The notes: generated by a model not told the origin, from the letters alone. Shown: positions 1-5,485, numbered from the stretch's first letter. The stretch is 5,485 bases of DNA from Cellvibrionaceae bacterium (GCA_027012915.1 JALUYN010000674.1:1-5485); one strand, 5' to 3'. Program-made: numbers and translations.

Positions 1-103
1 CAGCTGCGTTGGAATTCGCTTATTTAGAATGACTAAATGGCGCTCATTCCGCCTGACTGGGAACAAAAATAGTCTCCAGCAGAAGTATCAGAATTAGTGT
101 TAA

Positions 104-117
104 CAGGCCCTAGCCTG
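104..117 (-). terminator. Weak hairpin downstream of the MATE gene
   Basis: A perfect 5-bp inverted repeat (CAGGC, four-base loop, GCCTG) begins 15 bases after the transporter stop codon in the direction of its transcription. The stem is GC-rich, but the bases after it on the minus strand are TTAACAC rather than a T run. It is therefore at best a weak intrinsic terminator and could be a chance hairpin. Nothing else in the first 132 bases looks like a terminator for this gene. Confidence 0.22.
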
Positions 118-132
118 ACAACCGCCTACCCG

Positions 133-1500
133 TTAGACGGAGCCACTGGCAATTGATATCGCCCGAGTTCGCCAACCTCCACTCATCAGACGCCAGACGT
201 AGCTCCCCGCAAGAGCCAGGATCATCAAAACAAACACTACCCAGGAAGCTCCCGGCCCCAGCTCCAGTACTTTGATAACGACGATCTGCGCCAACAACAT
301 CAGCCAGTGCAAAGTGATCGATGTTTTCATCAACCAAACAGTATCACCGGCACCGCGCAGACTGCCACCCGCCACTTGTATAGTGCCATCGGCTACCACA
401 TAGCTGGCCATACCCAGCATCATAAACATCGACAGCTGACGAATCTCGGCATCAATTGGCTCACCATTAAGGAAAACTTCAACCAGTGGACCACGCAGCA
501 CCAGAAATAGCACGGCAACCACGGAAGTATACCCCAGCCCCAACACAAATCCCGAGCGAATCACTTGCCCCACACGTGCCATATCAGCAGCTCCGACATT
601 GCGCCCCACCAAACTGACTACAGCCGCATTCAAGCCCAGCATCGGAATAAACGCCATGATATCCCAGTTCAGCACAATGGCCGCTGATGCCGCCTCTGCA
701 ACCCCGTAAGACTGAAACATCAATAAGAACAAATTGAACGCTGCCACATTCAAAAACATTTCAAAACCGGAAGGTACTCCCAGCTTTAAGTAGCGGCGGG
801 TAATCCCCCTATCGAAGTGCCAGGCCTCGGAGATATGATACTGCTGCCGATGTGACCGATAGAAATAAAACAGCAACAGAATAACCAGGCTGATGCAATT
901 GCCGATAATGGTGCCGATACCAGCGCCAACAATACCCAATTCAGGCATACCCCAGGCACCGAATATAAGTCCGTAGGTCAAAGGTACGTTTAATGCGACA
1001 CCCACCACATCGGCAAACATCACCACCTTGGTTTTACCGGTACCGGTAAAAAACGACGCCAGTGACACTTTAAACAGTGTCAGCACTGCACCGCCGATCA
1101 ATACAAAAAAGTAATCTCTCTCCAACTGCACTTGCTCAGGGGCATGCCCCATCACCTCAAACAGAAAACTGACAACAATCCCCAGGATGAGCAAGAGAGG
1201 AGCGAACCCCACGCTGAGAATCAGGCTTTGAGTCAGAACCCGTGCGCACTTGTGAAGCTCCCCCGAGCCATAATACTGAGCTACCAAGGCATTGGAGTAG
1301 GCCAACGTTCCCATAAACAATGACAAGCAGAAGAAGCTAGCGACACCGCCACCTAACCCCGCCGCCATATGCAGCGGACTAACCATGGACAGAAACAGGC
1401 GATCACAGAAAATCATCAAGGCAAAAGCCCCCTGGGAAATCACCATGGGCACGGCCAAAGCAGCCAGCTCTCTGAGTATTTTTCTGTCGACGAAGCGCAC
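133..1500 (-). CDS. MATE family multidrug/cation antiporter (NorM-like)
   Basis: An inner-membrane protein of about twelve helices that would export cationic drugs or metabolites in exchange for Na+ or H+. The sequence is strongly hydrophobic throughout, with two similar MatE halves. Numbered from the GTG at 1500 it has 455 residues, typical for the family. It carries the acidic residues expected from NorM: Asp33 in helix 1 (FCDRLF), Glu247 in helix 7 (GVPSGFE) and Asp371 in helix 10 (VADGTIQVAGGSLRG, the classic QV..G.LRG region). These sit close to NorM of Vibrio cholerae D36, E255 and D371, which supports this start. The frame remains open to an ATG at 1614 (493 residues) with a further ATG at 1563. 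The added 38 residues are polar and Trp/Cys-containing and show no convincing ribosome site, whereas a weak GGA lies eight bases before the GTG. Substrate cannot be predicted. The family call is firm; the start is moderately supported. Confidence 0.9.
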   Translation of the reverse strand: MRFVDRKILRELAALAVPMVISQGAFALMIFCDRLFLSMVSPLHMAAGLGGGVASFFCLSLFMGTLAYSNALVAQYYGSGELHKCARVLTQSLILSVGFAPLLLILGIVVSFLFEVMGHAPEQVQLERDYFFVLIGGAVLTLFKVSLASFFTGTGKTKVVMFADVVGVALNVPLTYGLIFGAWGMPELGIVGAGIGTIIGNCISLVILLLFYFYRSHRQQYHISEAWHFDRGITRRYLKLGVPSGFEMFLNVAAFNLFLLMFQSYGVAEAASAAIVLNWDIMAFIPMLGLNAAVVSLVGRNVGAADMARVGQVIRSGFVLGLGYTSVVAVLFLVLRGPLVEVFLNGEPIDAEIRQLSMFMMLGMASYVVADGTIQVAGGSLRGAGDTVWLMKTSITLHWLMLLAQIVVIKVLELGPGASWVVFVLMILALAGSYVWRLMSGGWRTRAISIASGSV

Positions 1501-1572
1501 TAGTATTCCAAACCTGAAAGTGAAAAGACGGCGTACCTTAAACCAATTGTCACACCAAAGCATCACGTGACG

Positions 1573-1585
1573 GTCAGCAACTGAC
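1573..1585. promoter_or_regulatory. Palindrome in the divergent MATE / small basic protein region
   Basis: A perfect inverted repeat, GTCAG, three bases (CAA), CTGAC, lies between the two divergent genes if the transporter starts at 1500. It is 73 bases from that start and about 60 bases before the ATG of the rightward gene, a reasonable place for an operator. If the transporter instead starts at 1614, the repeat is inside its coding sequence. Five-base arms can occur by chance, so this is only a candidate. Confidence 0.25.
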
Positions 1586-1590
1586 GTATT

Positions 1591-1617
1591 TTTACTGTGC
1601 CCATTTGCTGCCATAAT
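1591..1617 (+). promoter_or_regulatory. Candidate sigma-70 promoter for the small basic protein
   Basis: TTTACT (1591-1596), 15 bases, then CATAAT (1612-1617). The -10 box matches five of six consensus bases; the -35 box is weaker and the spacing short. Transcription would start near 1624, giving a leader of about 24 bases before the ATG at 1648. That leader holds no clear Shine-Dalgarno sequence. Confidence 0.25.
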
Positions 1618-1647
1618 GAGCGACCAACACAGTGCTCACACCCTCTT

Positions 1648-1974
1648 ATGAAACCGGTCAAATCTAAACAACAACTGCGCGACGAACTGAACCAGCAGAT
1701 CTCCCAGTATCTGGAGCGAGGGGGAGATGTGACGCGCCATGAGCTGGGCGAGTCGGGCCGAGATGCCAGTAAGCCCTTGCCCAGAGCGCCTTTTGTAGAA
1801 CAGGGTGATCAGACCCGGACACTGGTTAACGAGGTGGTTCAAACAATAGAGGAACGCAAGAAAAGCCGCACCAAGAAAACTCCCAAGACCAATCGGCGCC
1901 GCACGGAGAAGAAGCAGCTAGTGGTAGACGATTTTGGTGAACCACTGCGCTGGGTTTGGACAGATAAAAAATAA
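1648..1974 (+). CDS. Small basic protein, possibly SutA-like RNA polymerase-associated
   Basis: A 108-residue soluble protein that I do not recognise with certainty. Residues 7-22 look helical and amphipathic and lead into YLERGGDVTRHELGESGR (21-38), followed by a proline-containing segment (LPRAPF). Residues 60-73 form another helix. Residues 71-89 are very rich in Lys and Arg (KKSRTKKTPK then NRRR), and the end is LVVDDFGEPLRWVW. The helix-FLSRGGKV motif of the RNA-polymerase-binding region of Pseudomonas SutA resembles the YLERGGDV segment. That suggests, but does not prove, a role in transcription; the basic tail would suit nucleic-acid contact. The GTG at 1597 would add 17 residues and is unlikely, because the added part is Cys-rich and unlike the rest. 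No good ribosome site precedes either start. The gene is divergent from the transporter and converges on the Hpt gene with only 12 bases between stops. Confidence 0.72.
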   Translation: MKPVKSKQQLRDELNQQISQYLERGGDVTRHELGESGRDASKPLPRAPFVEQGDQTRTLVNEVVQTIEERKKSRTKKTPKTNRRRTEKKQLVVDDFGEPLRWVWTDKK

Positions 1975-1986
1975 AATCCAGACGTT

Positions 1987-2340
1987 TCAGTCAGATATCC
2001 CGCGAATATACTCCAGCACTCGCTCGAGTTGATCTTTCAACTGCTGCTCCTGTGCAGTAATGCTGTCCCAATCCTGATCTGGAGCGGAGCGTTCCAACAG
2101 CTCACAAACATCCCCTAGCTGAGACGCTCCCACAGTGCGCGAGGAGGACTTCAACTTGTGCGCTAACGATCGCACACCTTCAGCGGACCGGTTTGCCAAG
2201 GCCGCGTCCAACTCCGCCATATAGGGTGTGGCACTCGAGGCAAACTCTTCAAGAATCGCCGTGCGCAACTCCTCGTCATCGCCAAACATCGATTCCAGTA
2301 CCGACAAATCCAAAGGAGTATCCAAGGGTAATATCCTCAC
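1987..2340 (-). CDS. Stand-alone histidine-phosphotransfer (Hpt) protein
   Basis: A 117-residue, all-helical cytoplasmic protein made of one Hpt domain. Hpt proteins carry phosphate between the receiver domain of a hybrid kinase and the receiver of a response regulator. The phosphorylatable residue is His61 in LAHKLKSSSRTVGA (59-72), the expected H.LK.S....GA pattern; Lys64 and Gly71 are the usual conserved neighbours. The N-terminus (LDLSVLESMFGDDEELRTAILEEF in outline, residues 11-33) is the typical Hpt first helix pair. There is no kinase or receiver domain, so it is not a fragment of a hybrid kinase: start, stop and length all fit a free Hpt protein. The start is GTG, supported by AAGGA (2346-2350) five bases upstream. 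It is divergent from a receiver-EAL gene that is the obvious candidate partner. The cognate kinase is not in this window. Confidence 0.9.
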   Translation of the reverse strand: MRILPLDTPLDLSVLESMFGDDEELRTAILEEFASSATPYMAELDAALANRSAEGVRSLAHKLKSSSRTVGASQLGDVCELLERSAPDQDWDSITAQEQQLKDQLERVLEYIRGISD

Positions 2341-2345
2341 TAAAA

Positions 2346-2350
2346 TCCTT
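2346..2350 (-). promoter_or_regulatory. Ribosome binding site fixing the GTG start of the Hpt gene
   Basis: AAGGA on the minus strand is separated by five bases (TTTTA) from the GTG at 2340. It decides for this GTG. The ATG that overlaps just upstream (2353-2355) is in another frame, and a TGA in the Hpt frame lies four codons before the GTG. Confidence 0.65.
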
Positions 2351-2356
2351 CATTGA

Positions 2357-2366
2357 GGGGGGGGGG
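2357..2366. repeat. Homopolymeric G10 tract (C10 on the minus strand)
   Basis: Ten consecutive G on the plus strand lie between the divergent Hpt and receiver-EAL genes, 17 to 26 bases upstream of the Hpt GTG and six bases upstream of its ribosome site. Runs of this length are prone to slipped-strand length change and serve as on/off switches in phase-variable genes of some bacteria. Here the tract is outside coding sequence, so any effect would be on transcription or on the Hpt leader. It is also a place where sequencing errors in length are common. Confidence 0.9.
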
Positions 2367-2383
2367 TAACCGCACTCGGCGGC

Positions 2384-2462
2384 ATTTTTTATAAAGCGGC
2401 CTTTTTCATTTGCGATCAGGCAAACAATAGCCATAATATTAGTACCTGTAAATTTTTTATAA
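2384..2462 (+). repeat. Direct repeat pair ATTTTTTATAA in the Hpt / REC-EAL gap
   Basis: The 11-base sequence ATTTTTTATAA occurs at 2384-2394 and again at 2452-2462 in the same orientation, 68 bases apart. The copies are followed by similar bases (AGCGGCC and GCGAACGGCC). Each contains a TATAA-like core: read leftward, the first gives TATAAA (2388-2393), a possible -10 box for the Hpt gene, although no good -35 box accompanies it. They could be paired regulator sites, or AT-rich promoter DNA repeating by chance. Confidence 0.4.
2410..2437 (+). promoter_or_regulatory. Candidate sigma-70 promoter for the receiver-EAL gene
   Basis: TTGCGA (2410-2415), a 16-base spacer, then CATAAT (2432-2437): four of six and five of six consensus matches. 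Transcription would start near 2444, about 33 bases before the GTG start. The surrounding AT-rich DNA is typical of a promoter region. Confidence 0.38.
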
Positions 2463-2476
2463 GCGAACGGCCTCCA

Positions 2477-3676
2477 GTGGATCAATTATCCGACATATCT
2501 TGCCTCATAGTAGATGACGATCACTTCATGCTAAAAACCTTGAGCAAGATGCTGGAGTCCATGGGACTGACCTCCATCATCCAGACGGACAACGCTCAAG
2601 ACGCATTGAAATACATCGCCAACCGCAACAACCACATTGACGTGGTGATCAGCGATCTGAATATGCCCGAAATGGACGGCATACAACTGCTGCGCCACTT
2701 TGGCAGCCTGGGAATGTCGTTCAGCGTAATACTGGTCAGCGGGGAGGACCCCCGATTGTTAGATTCCGTCACCACTTTGGCAGAACAACAACACCTCTCT
2801 ATCCTCGGCGCGCTGCACAAGCCAGTGCGCAAGGCAGATTTGGAAAAGCTGCTACGTGACTACAACCCGGTACAGCGGGAAACACCGGATGGCCCTGGTG
2901 CCATGGTATTCGCCGACGAATTGCAAAGCGCCATCATTAACGAAGATCTCACGGTGTTCTTTCAACCTCAGATCAGCGTTAGCGACGGCCAGATTATTGG
3001 GCTCGAAGCGCTTGCCCGCTGGAACCATCCAGAGAAAGGCTGGATACCGCCCGGCGTCTTTATCGGCATTGCTGAAAAGTACAATATGATTCAGGAAATT
3101 ACCGATCTGGTGTTTCAAAAGAGCATTACCGAAGCTGCCCGACTGCGTAGCATGGGCTTTGACATTACCGTGTCCATCAACTTTTCGGCGCAGATTCTCA
3201 GCTCTCTGGAACTGCCTGAAGTACTCTGCGAAACACTCGCCTCATCGGGAGTAGAACCCAGGCACGTCGTGCTGGAAGTCACGGAAAGCACCTTGGCCGA
3301 CGACATGAGCGTCACTCTGGACATTCTGACCCGCATGCGCCTCAAAGGCTTTGGCTTATCAATCGACGACTTTGGCACCGGCTTCTCATCCATGGAGCAA
3401 CTGCGGCAAATCCCTTTCACTGAGTTAAAAATAGATCGATCTTTTGTCCACCAGGCTTCTGGCAACAAAGCCAGCCGAGCTATTCTTGAATCCAGCATTG
3501 CACTGGCAAAGAAATTGAATATCGACTGCGTCGCTGAAGGCGTCGAAAATCAGGAAGACTGGGATTTGATTACCCAACTGGGCTGCGAAAGCGTGCAGGG
3601 CTACTTTATCGCCAAACCCATGCCCGCCAGTGAATTCCCAGGCTGGGCTCGAAGCTACGCTACCAACAAAAAATAG
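2477..3676 (+). CDS. Response regulator with receiver and EAL domains (cyclic-di-GMP phosphodiesterase, RocR-like)
   Basis: A 399-residue cytoplasmic enzyme predicted to hydrolyse cyclic-di-GMP to pGpG under phosphorelay control. The receiver domain (about 7-128) has the acidic cluster Asp13-Asp15, phospho-acceptor Asp60 (SDLNMPEMDG), Ser88 and Lys115 (HKP), so it should be phosphorylatable. A short linker leads to the EAL domain (about 145-393). The metal and catalytic residues are all visible: Glu177 of EAL, Asn235, Glu267, Asp297-Asp298 in DDFGTGFSS (loop 6), Lys318, Glu354 of AEGVE and Gln374 of VQGY. It should therefore be an active phosphodiesterase. There is no GGDEF domain. Length and order match RocR of Pseudomonas aeruginosa, though orthology is not shown. 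The start is GTG; the first in-frame ATG (residue 18) would cut into the receiver acidic pocket. Only a poor purine stretch (GAACGG) precedes the GTG, suggesting modest translation. It is divergent from the Hpt gene, its likely phosphodonor. Confidence 0.95.
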   Translation: MDQLSDISCLIVDDDHFMLKTLSKMLESMGLTSIIQTDNAQDALKYIANRNNHIDVVISDLNMPEMDGIQLLRHFGSLGMSFSVILVSGEDPRLLDSVTTLAEQQHLSILGALHKPVRKADLEKLLRDYNPVQRETPDGPGAMVFADELQSAIINEDLTVFFQPQISVSDGQIIGLEALARWNHPEKGWIPPGVFIGIAEKYNMIQEITDLVFQKSITEAARLRSMGFDITVSINFSAQILSSLELPEVLCETLASSGVEPRHVVLEVTESTLADDMSVTLDILTRMRLKGFGLSIDDFGTGFSSMEQLRQIPFTELKIDRSFVHQASGNKASRAILESSIALAKKLNIDCVAEGVENQEDWDLITQLGCESVQGYFIAKPMPASEFPGWARSYATNKK

Positions 3677-3702
3677 AGGCTGCTGATAATGGCGCGTGTT
3701 GT

Positions 3703-3885
3703 TCAGAGCACCCCGTGAGAACTAGCAATCCAGTAACTGGCACCGCTTAACAACAGCATCACAAACCAAATGACCAGCAGTAGCCGCCACGGGCGGAATT
3801 CACCCCTTTCCTGCTGCCGCCCTCCGCTTTCCAGGTACTTGTCCACCCGCGCCTGGTCTTCTTTTGACAATCTGGCTTCAGTCAT
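3703..3885 (-). CDS. DUF3094-like small single-helix membrane protein
   Basis: A 60-residue protein of unknown function. The first 30 residues are polar (MTEARLSKEDQARVDKYLES, then GGRQQERGEF). After RPW at 31-33 comes one hydrophobic helix (about 34-54) and a short tail. The pattern of an LS.EDQ..VD.YL start, an ER..FRPW junction and one transmembrane segment is that of the DUF3094 family of Pseudomonas and related gammaproteobacteria. The ATG at 3885 is preceded at five bases by GGGAG (3891-3895), so the upstream extension of the frame to 4005 is not coding; it would run through the terminator hairpin. It converges on the receiver-EAL gene (26 bases between stops). It lies just after the acyl-CoA dehydrogenase in the same direction, separated from it by a terminator. 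Confidence 0.85.
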   Translation of the reverse strand: MTEARLSKEDQARVDKYLESGGRQQERGEFRPWRLLLVIWFVMLLLSGASYWIASSHGVL

Positions 3886-3890
3886 CTTCA

Positions 3891-3895
3891 CTCCC
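3891..3895 (-). promoter_or_regulatory. Ribosome binding site of the DUF3094-like gene
   Basis: GGGAG on the minus strand lies five bases before the ATG at 3885. It selects this start over upstream in-frame ATGs and supports translation of such a short gene. Confidence 0.65.
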
Positions 3896-3909
3896 GGAAC
3901 CGCATAACG

Positions 3910-3945
3910 AAAAAGGCCTCGACGCAGTGACACGTCGAGGCCTTT
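3910..3945 (-). terminator. Intrinsic terminator of the acyl-CoA dehydrogenase
   Basis: A perfect 13-bp inverted repeat (3912-3924 with 3933-3945) has an eight-base loop and a GC-rich core, GGCCTCGACG. Read leftward, the stem ends in TTTTT (3910-3914), as expected for a Rho-independent terminator acting on minus-strand transcripts. It begins 43 bases after the dehydrogenase stop codon. On the plus strand only three T follow before AA, so it is mainly one-directional. It sits only 24 bases before the start of the DUF3094-like gene. Confidence 0.88.
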
Positions 3946-3988
3946 AATGGTAGCGCAACAAACACGCACTACAAGTGGAAGCAAGAAC

Positions 3989-5485
3989 TTAGAAAAGTTC
4001 GGCATCCAGCTCCATCATGCAATCAGCGCCTGCGGCGATGCTGGCAGACAGGGAACGAGTCGCAGGCAGTTCACGCTGGAAGAAGAAACGCGCTACGGCA
4101 AGCTTGGTGTTATAGAACTCCGCTTCACCGCCATCTTTATTTGCCAATGCCACCTTGGCCATCTTCGCCCACATGTACGCGTAAGCGGTAAAACCGAACA
4201 GGTGCAAGTAGTCATTCGCCGCTGCGCCAATGGCATTAGGTGAAGTCTTCACCTGCTCCAGAACGGTTGCGGTCACGTCCTTCAAGTTAGCCATTTCTGC
4301 CTTCAGCGGTTCGATAAACTCAGCCATGCCTTCAACACCGGCGGACTCATCAATGAACGCTTGAACATCAGCGGCAAAAACTTCTAGGAAAGCACCGCCA
4401 TTGGCAGCTACTTTACGCCCCATCAGATCCATCGCCTGAATACCGTTGGCACCCTCGTAAATCTGAGTAATGCGGGTATCGCGCACCAGCTGCTCTTGGC
4501 CCCATTCACGGATAAACCCGTGACCACCGAATACCTGCTGCCCCATAACAGTCGTTTCCAGAGCCTTGTCGGACATAAACGCTTTGGCGACAGGAGTCAG
4601 CAGAGCAACCATTGCCTCTGCTTTCTTTTTGTCCTCATCATTGTCGCTGTACTTGGAAATATCCAGCCATTGACCTACGTAGGTTGAGAAAGCACGTGAA
4701 CCTTCAGTGATAGAGCGCATGCTCAGCAGCATACGGCGCACATCGGGGTGCACAATAATCGGGTCGGCAGCTTTTTCCGGATTCTTTGGACCTTCAGGAC
4801 TACGGCTCTGGATACGGTCACGGGCGTATTCCACTGCATTTTGATAGGACATGTCCGCAGCACCCAGCGCCTGAATACCAACCACCAAACGCTCGTAGTT
4901 CATCATAGTGAACATACAGGCCAGACCTTGGTTAACTTCTCCAACAAGCCAACCCTTAGCGCCATCAAAGTTCATCACACAGGTAGCCGACCCCTTAATA
5001 CCCATTTTCTTCTCGATGGAACCGCAGCTGAAGCTGTTGCGTTCACCCAGAGAGCCGTCGTCATTAACCATAAACTTCGGTACCAGAAACAGGGAAATAC
5101 CCTTGGGACCTGCAGGCGCATCTGGCAATTTGGCCAACACCAAGTGAATGATGTTTTCAGCCATGTCGTGCTCACCCCAAGTGATAAAGATCTTGGTACC
5201 CGTAATAGAATAAGAGCCATCGCCATTTTCTACTGCTTTGGAGCGAATGATTCCCAGGTCGGTACCGGCATGAGGCTCGGTCAGATCCATAGCGCCGGAC
5301 CAAACACCGGAGTACATATTAGGCAGATATTTCTCTTTCAATTCCTGAGAGCCGTGAGCATTGATTGAAAGACAAGCACCAGCAGTGAGCATCGGCGCCA
5401 GACCGAAGGACATACTGGCTGCCTGCAGCATTTCTTCCACCTGAGCAGTCAGGGTCTTGGGCATACCCATGCCACCAAATTCCGG
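3989..5485 (-). CDS. Acyl-CoA dehydrogenase with extra C-terminal domain (partial, N-terminus beyond window)
   Basis: An FAD-dependent dehydrogenase that introduces the 2,3-double bond into an acyl-CoA thioester, the first step of beta-oxidation, passing electrons to electron-transfer flavoprotein. The window shows 498 C-terminal residues; the frame is open at the right edge, starting PEFGGMGMP, a conserved segment that lies around residue 100 in relatives of about 600 residues. Counting from that Pro, the flavin-contact segment TEPHAGTDLG is at 69-78 and TGTKIFITWGEHD at 95-107. GQQVFGGHGFIREW is near 315-328, and YEGANG holds the catalytic base Glu344 (equivalent to Glu376 of medium-chain acyl-CoA dehydrogenase). 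Residues from about 375 form the additional domain of this subgroup, ending MMELDAELF. The subgroup includes P. aeruginosa PA0506/PA0508-type FadE enzymes and DmdC, the methylmercaptopropionyl-CoA dehydrogenase of DMSP breakdown. The sequence alone does not decide between fatty acyl-CoA and the sulfur substrate; a fatty-acid role is the default. The start and promoter are outside the window. Confidence 0.95.
   Translation of the reverse strand, partial: PEFGGMGMPKTLTAQVEEMLQAASMSFGLAPMLTAGACLSINAHGSQELKEKYLPNMYSGVWSGAMDLTEPHAGTDLGIIRSKAVENGDGSYSITGTKIFITWGEHDMAENIIHLVLAKLPDAPAGPKGISLFLVPKFMVNDDGSLGERNSFSCGSIEKKMGIKGSATCVMNFDGAKGWLVGEVNQGLACMFTMMNYERLVVGIQALGAADMSYQNAVEYARDRIQSRSPEGPKNPEKAADPIIVHPDVRRMLLSMRSITEGSRAFSTYVGQWLDISKYSDNDEDKKKAEAMVALLTPVAKAFMSDKALETTVMGQQVFGGHGFIREWGQEQLVRDTRITQIYEGANGIQAMDLMGRKVAANGGAFLEVFAADVQAFIDESAGVEGMAEFIEPLKAEMANLKDVTATVLEQVKTSPNAIGAAANDYLHLFGFTAYAYMWAKMAKVALANKDGGEAEFYNTKLAVARFFFQRELPATRSLSASIAAGADCMMELDAELF

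Noticed and set aside
307..510. Plus-strand frames inside the MATE gene (also 1132-1323 and 1385-1570)
   Set aside because: They lie opposite a continuous conserved membrane protein, are short, and have compositions expected of antisense frames.
1617..1638. TGAGC ... GCTCA inverted repeat before the small basic protein
   Set aside because: Five-base arms with a 12-base loop are expected by chance, and the repeat does not mask an identifiable ribosome site.
2370..2390. Terminator-like hairpin (CCGC, loop, GCGG, then a T run) on the plus strand
   Set aside because: The stem is only four base pairs and no plus-strand gene reads into it: the Hpt gene is on the other strand. It is most likely part of the AT-rich promoter region.
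2276..2485. Minus-strand frame of 69 codons crossing the G10 tract and overlapping the Hpt 5' end
   Set aside because: It overlaps the well-supported Hpt gene in another frame, its inner ATGs have no clear ribosome site, and its sequence resembles no family. A slip in the tract does not fuse it to the Hpt protein because of an intervening TGA.
3886..4005. N-terminal extension of the DUF3094-like protein to an ATG at 4005
   Set aside because: It would overlap the end of the acyl-CoA dehydrogenase and be translated through the terminator hairpin, and a good ribosome site marks the ATG at 3885.
4748..5368. Plus-strand open frame of 206 codons opposite the acyl-CoA dehydrogenase
   Set aside because: It is antisense to a clearly conserved gene, has a Thr/His/Gln-rich composition typical of shadow frames, and shows no recognisable domain or ribosome site.

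Overview
The window looks like a stretch of a free-living, probably marine or environmental gammaproteobacterial chromosome. Three observations suggest this: a large acyl-CoA dehydrogenase of the ~600-residue type with an extra C-terminal domain, a DUF3094-type small membrane protein like those of Pseudomonas and relatives, and a RocR-like receiver-EAL phosphodiesterase. Base composition is about half G+C. Coding density is high. I see no mobile element, tRNA, rRNA or CRISPR array. Family assignments come from reading the protein sequences, not from a search.

Layout, left to right. Positions 1-132 hold no gene, only small inverted repeats. A MATE-family multidrug/cation antiporter runs leftward and ends at 133. 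Its most likely start is the GTG at 1500, although the frame stays open to an ATG at 1614. Divergent from it is a 108-residue basic protein (1648-1974), with a short motif reminiscent of the RNA-polymerase-binding region of SutA. It converges on a stand-alone histidine-phosphotransfer (Hpt) protein on the minus strand (1987-2340). A 136-base regulatory gap with a run of ten G follows, then the divergent receiver-EAL cyclic-di-GMP phosphodiesterase (2477-3676). This converges on a 60-residue one-helix membrane protein (DUF3094-like, minus, 3703-3885). A strong minus-strand intrinsic terminator (3910-3945) separates that gene from the acyl-CoA dehydrogenase (minus, 3989 to beyond the right edge, N-terminus missing).

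How the genes fit together. The Hpt protein and the receiver-EAL protein form a plausible phosphorelay output: a hybrid kinase elsewhere would pass phosphate through Hpt His61 to receiver Asp60 and tune cyclic-di-GMP hydrolysis. No kinase is present here, so the pairing rests on adjacency alone. The G10 tract in their shared upstream region is the most unusual sequence in the window and a candidate for length variation that alters expression. The transporter and the acyl-CoA dehydrogenase appear to be ordinary neighbours with no obvious functional link.
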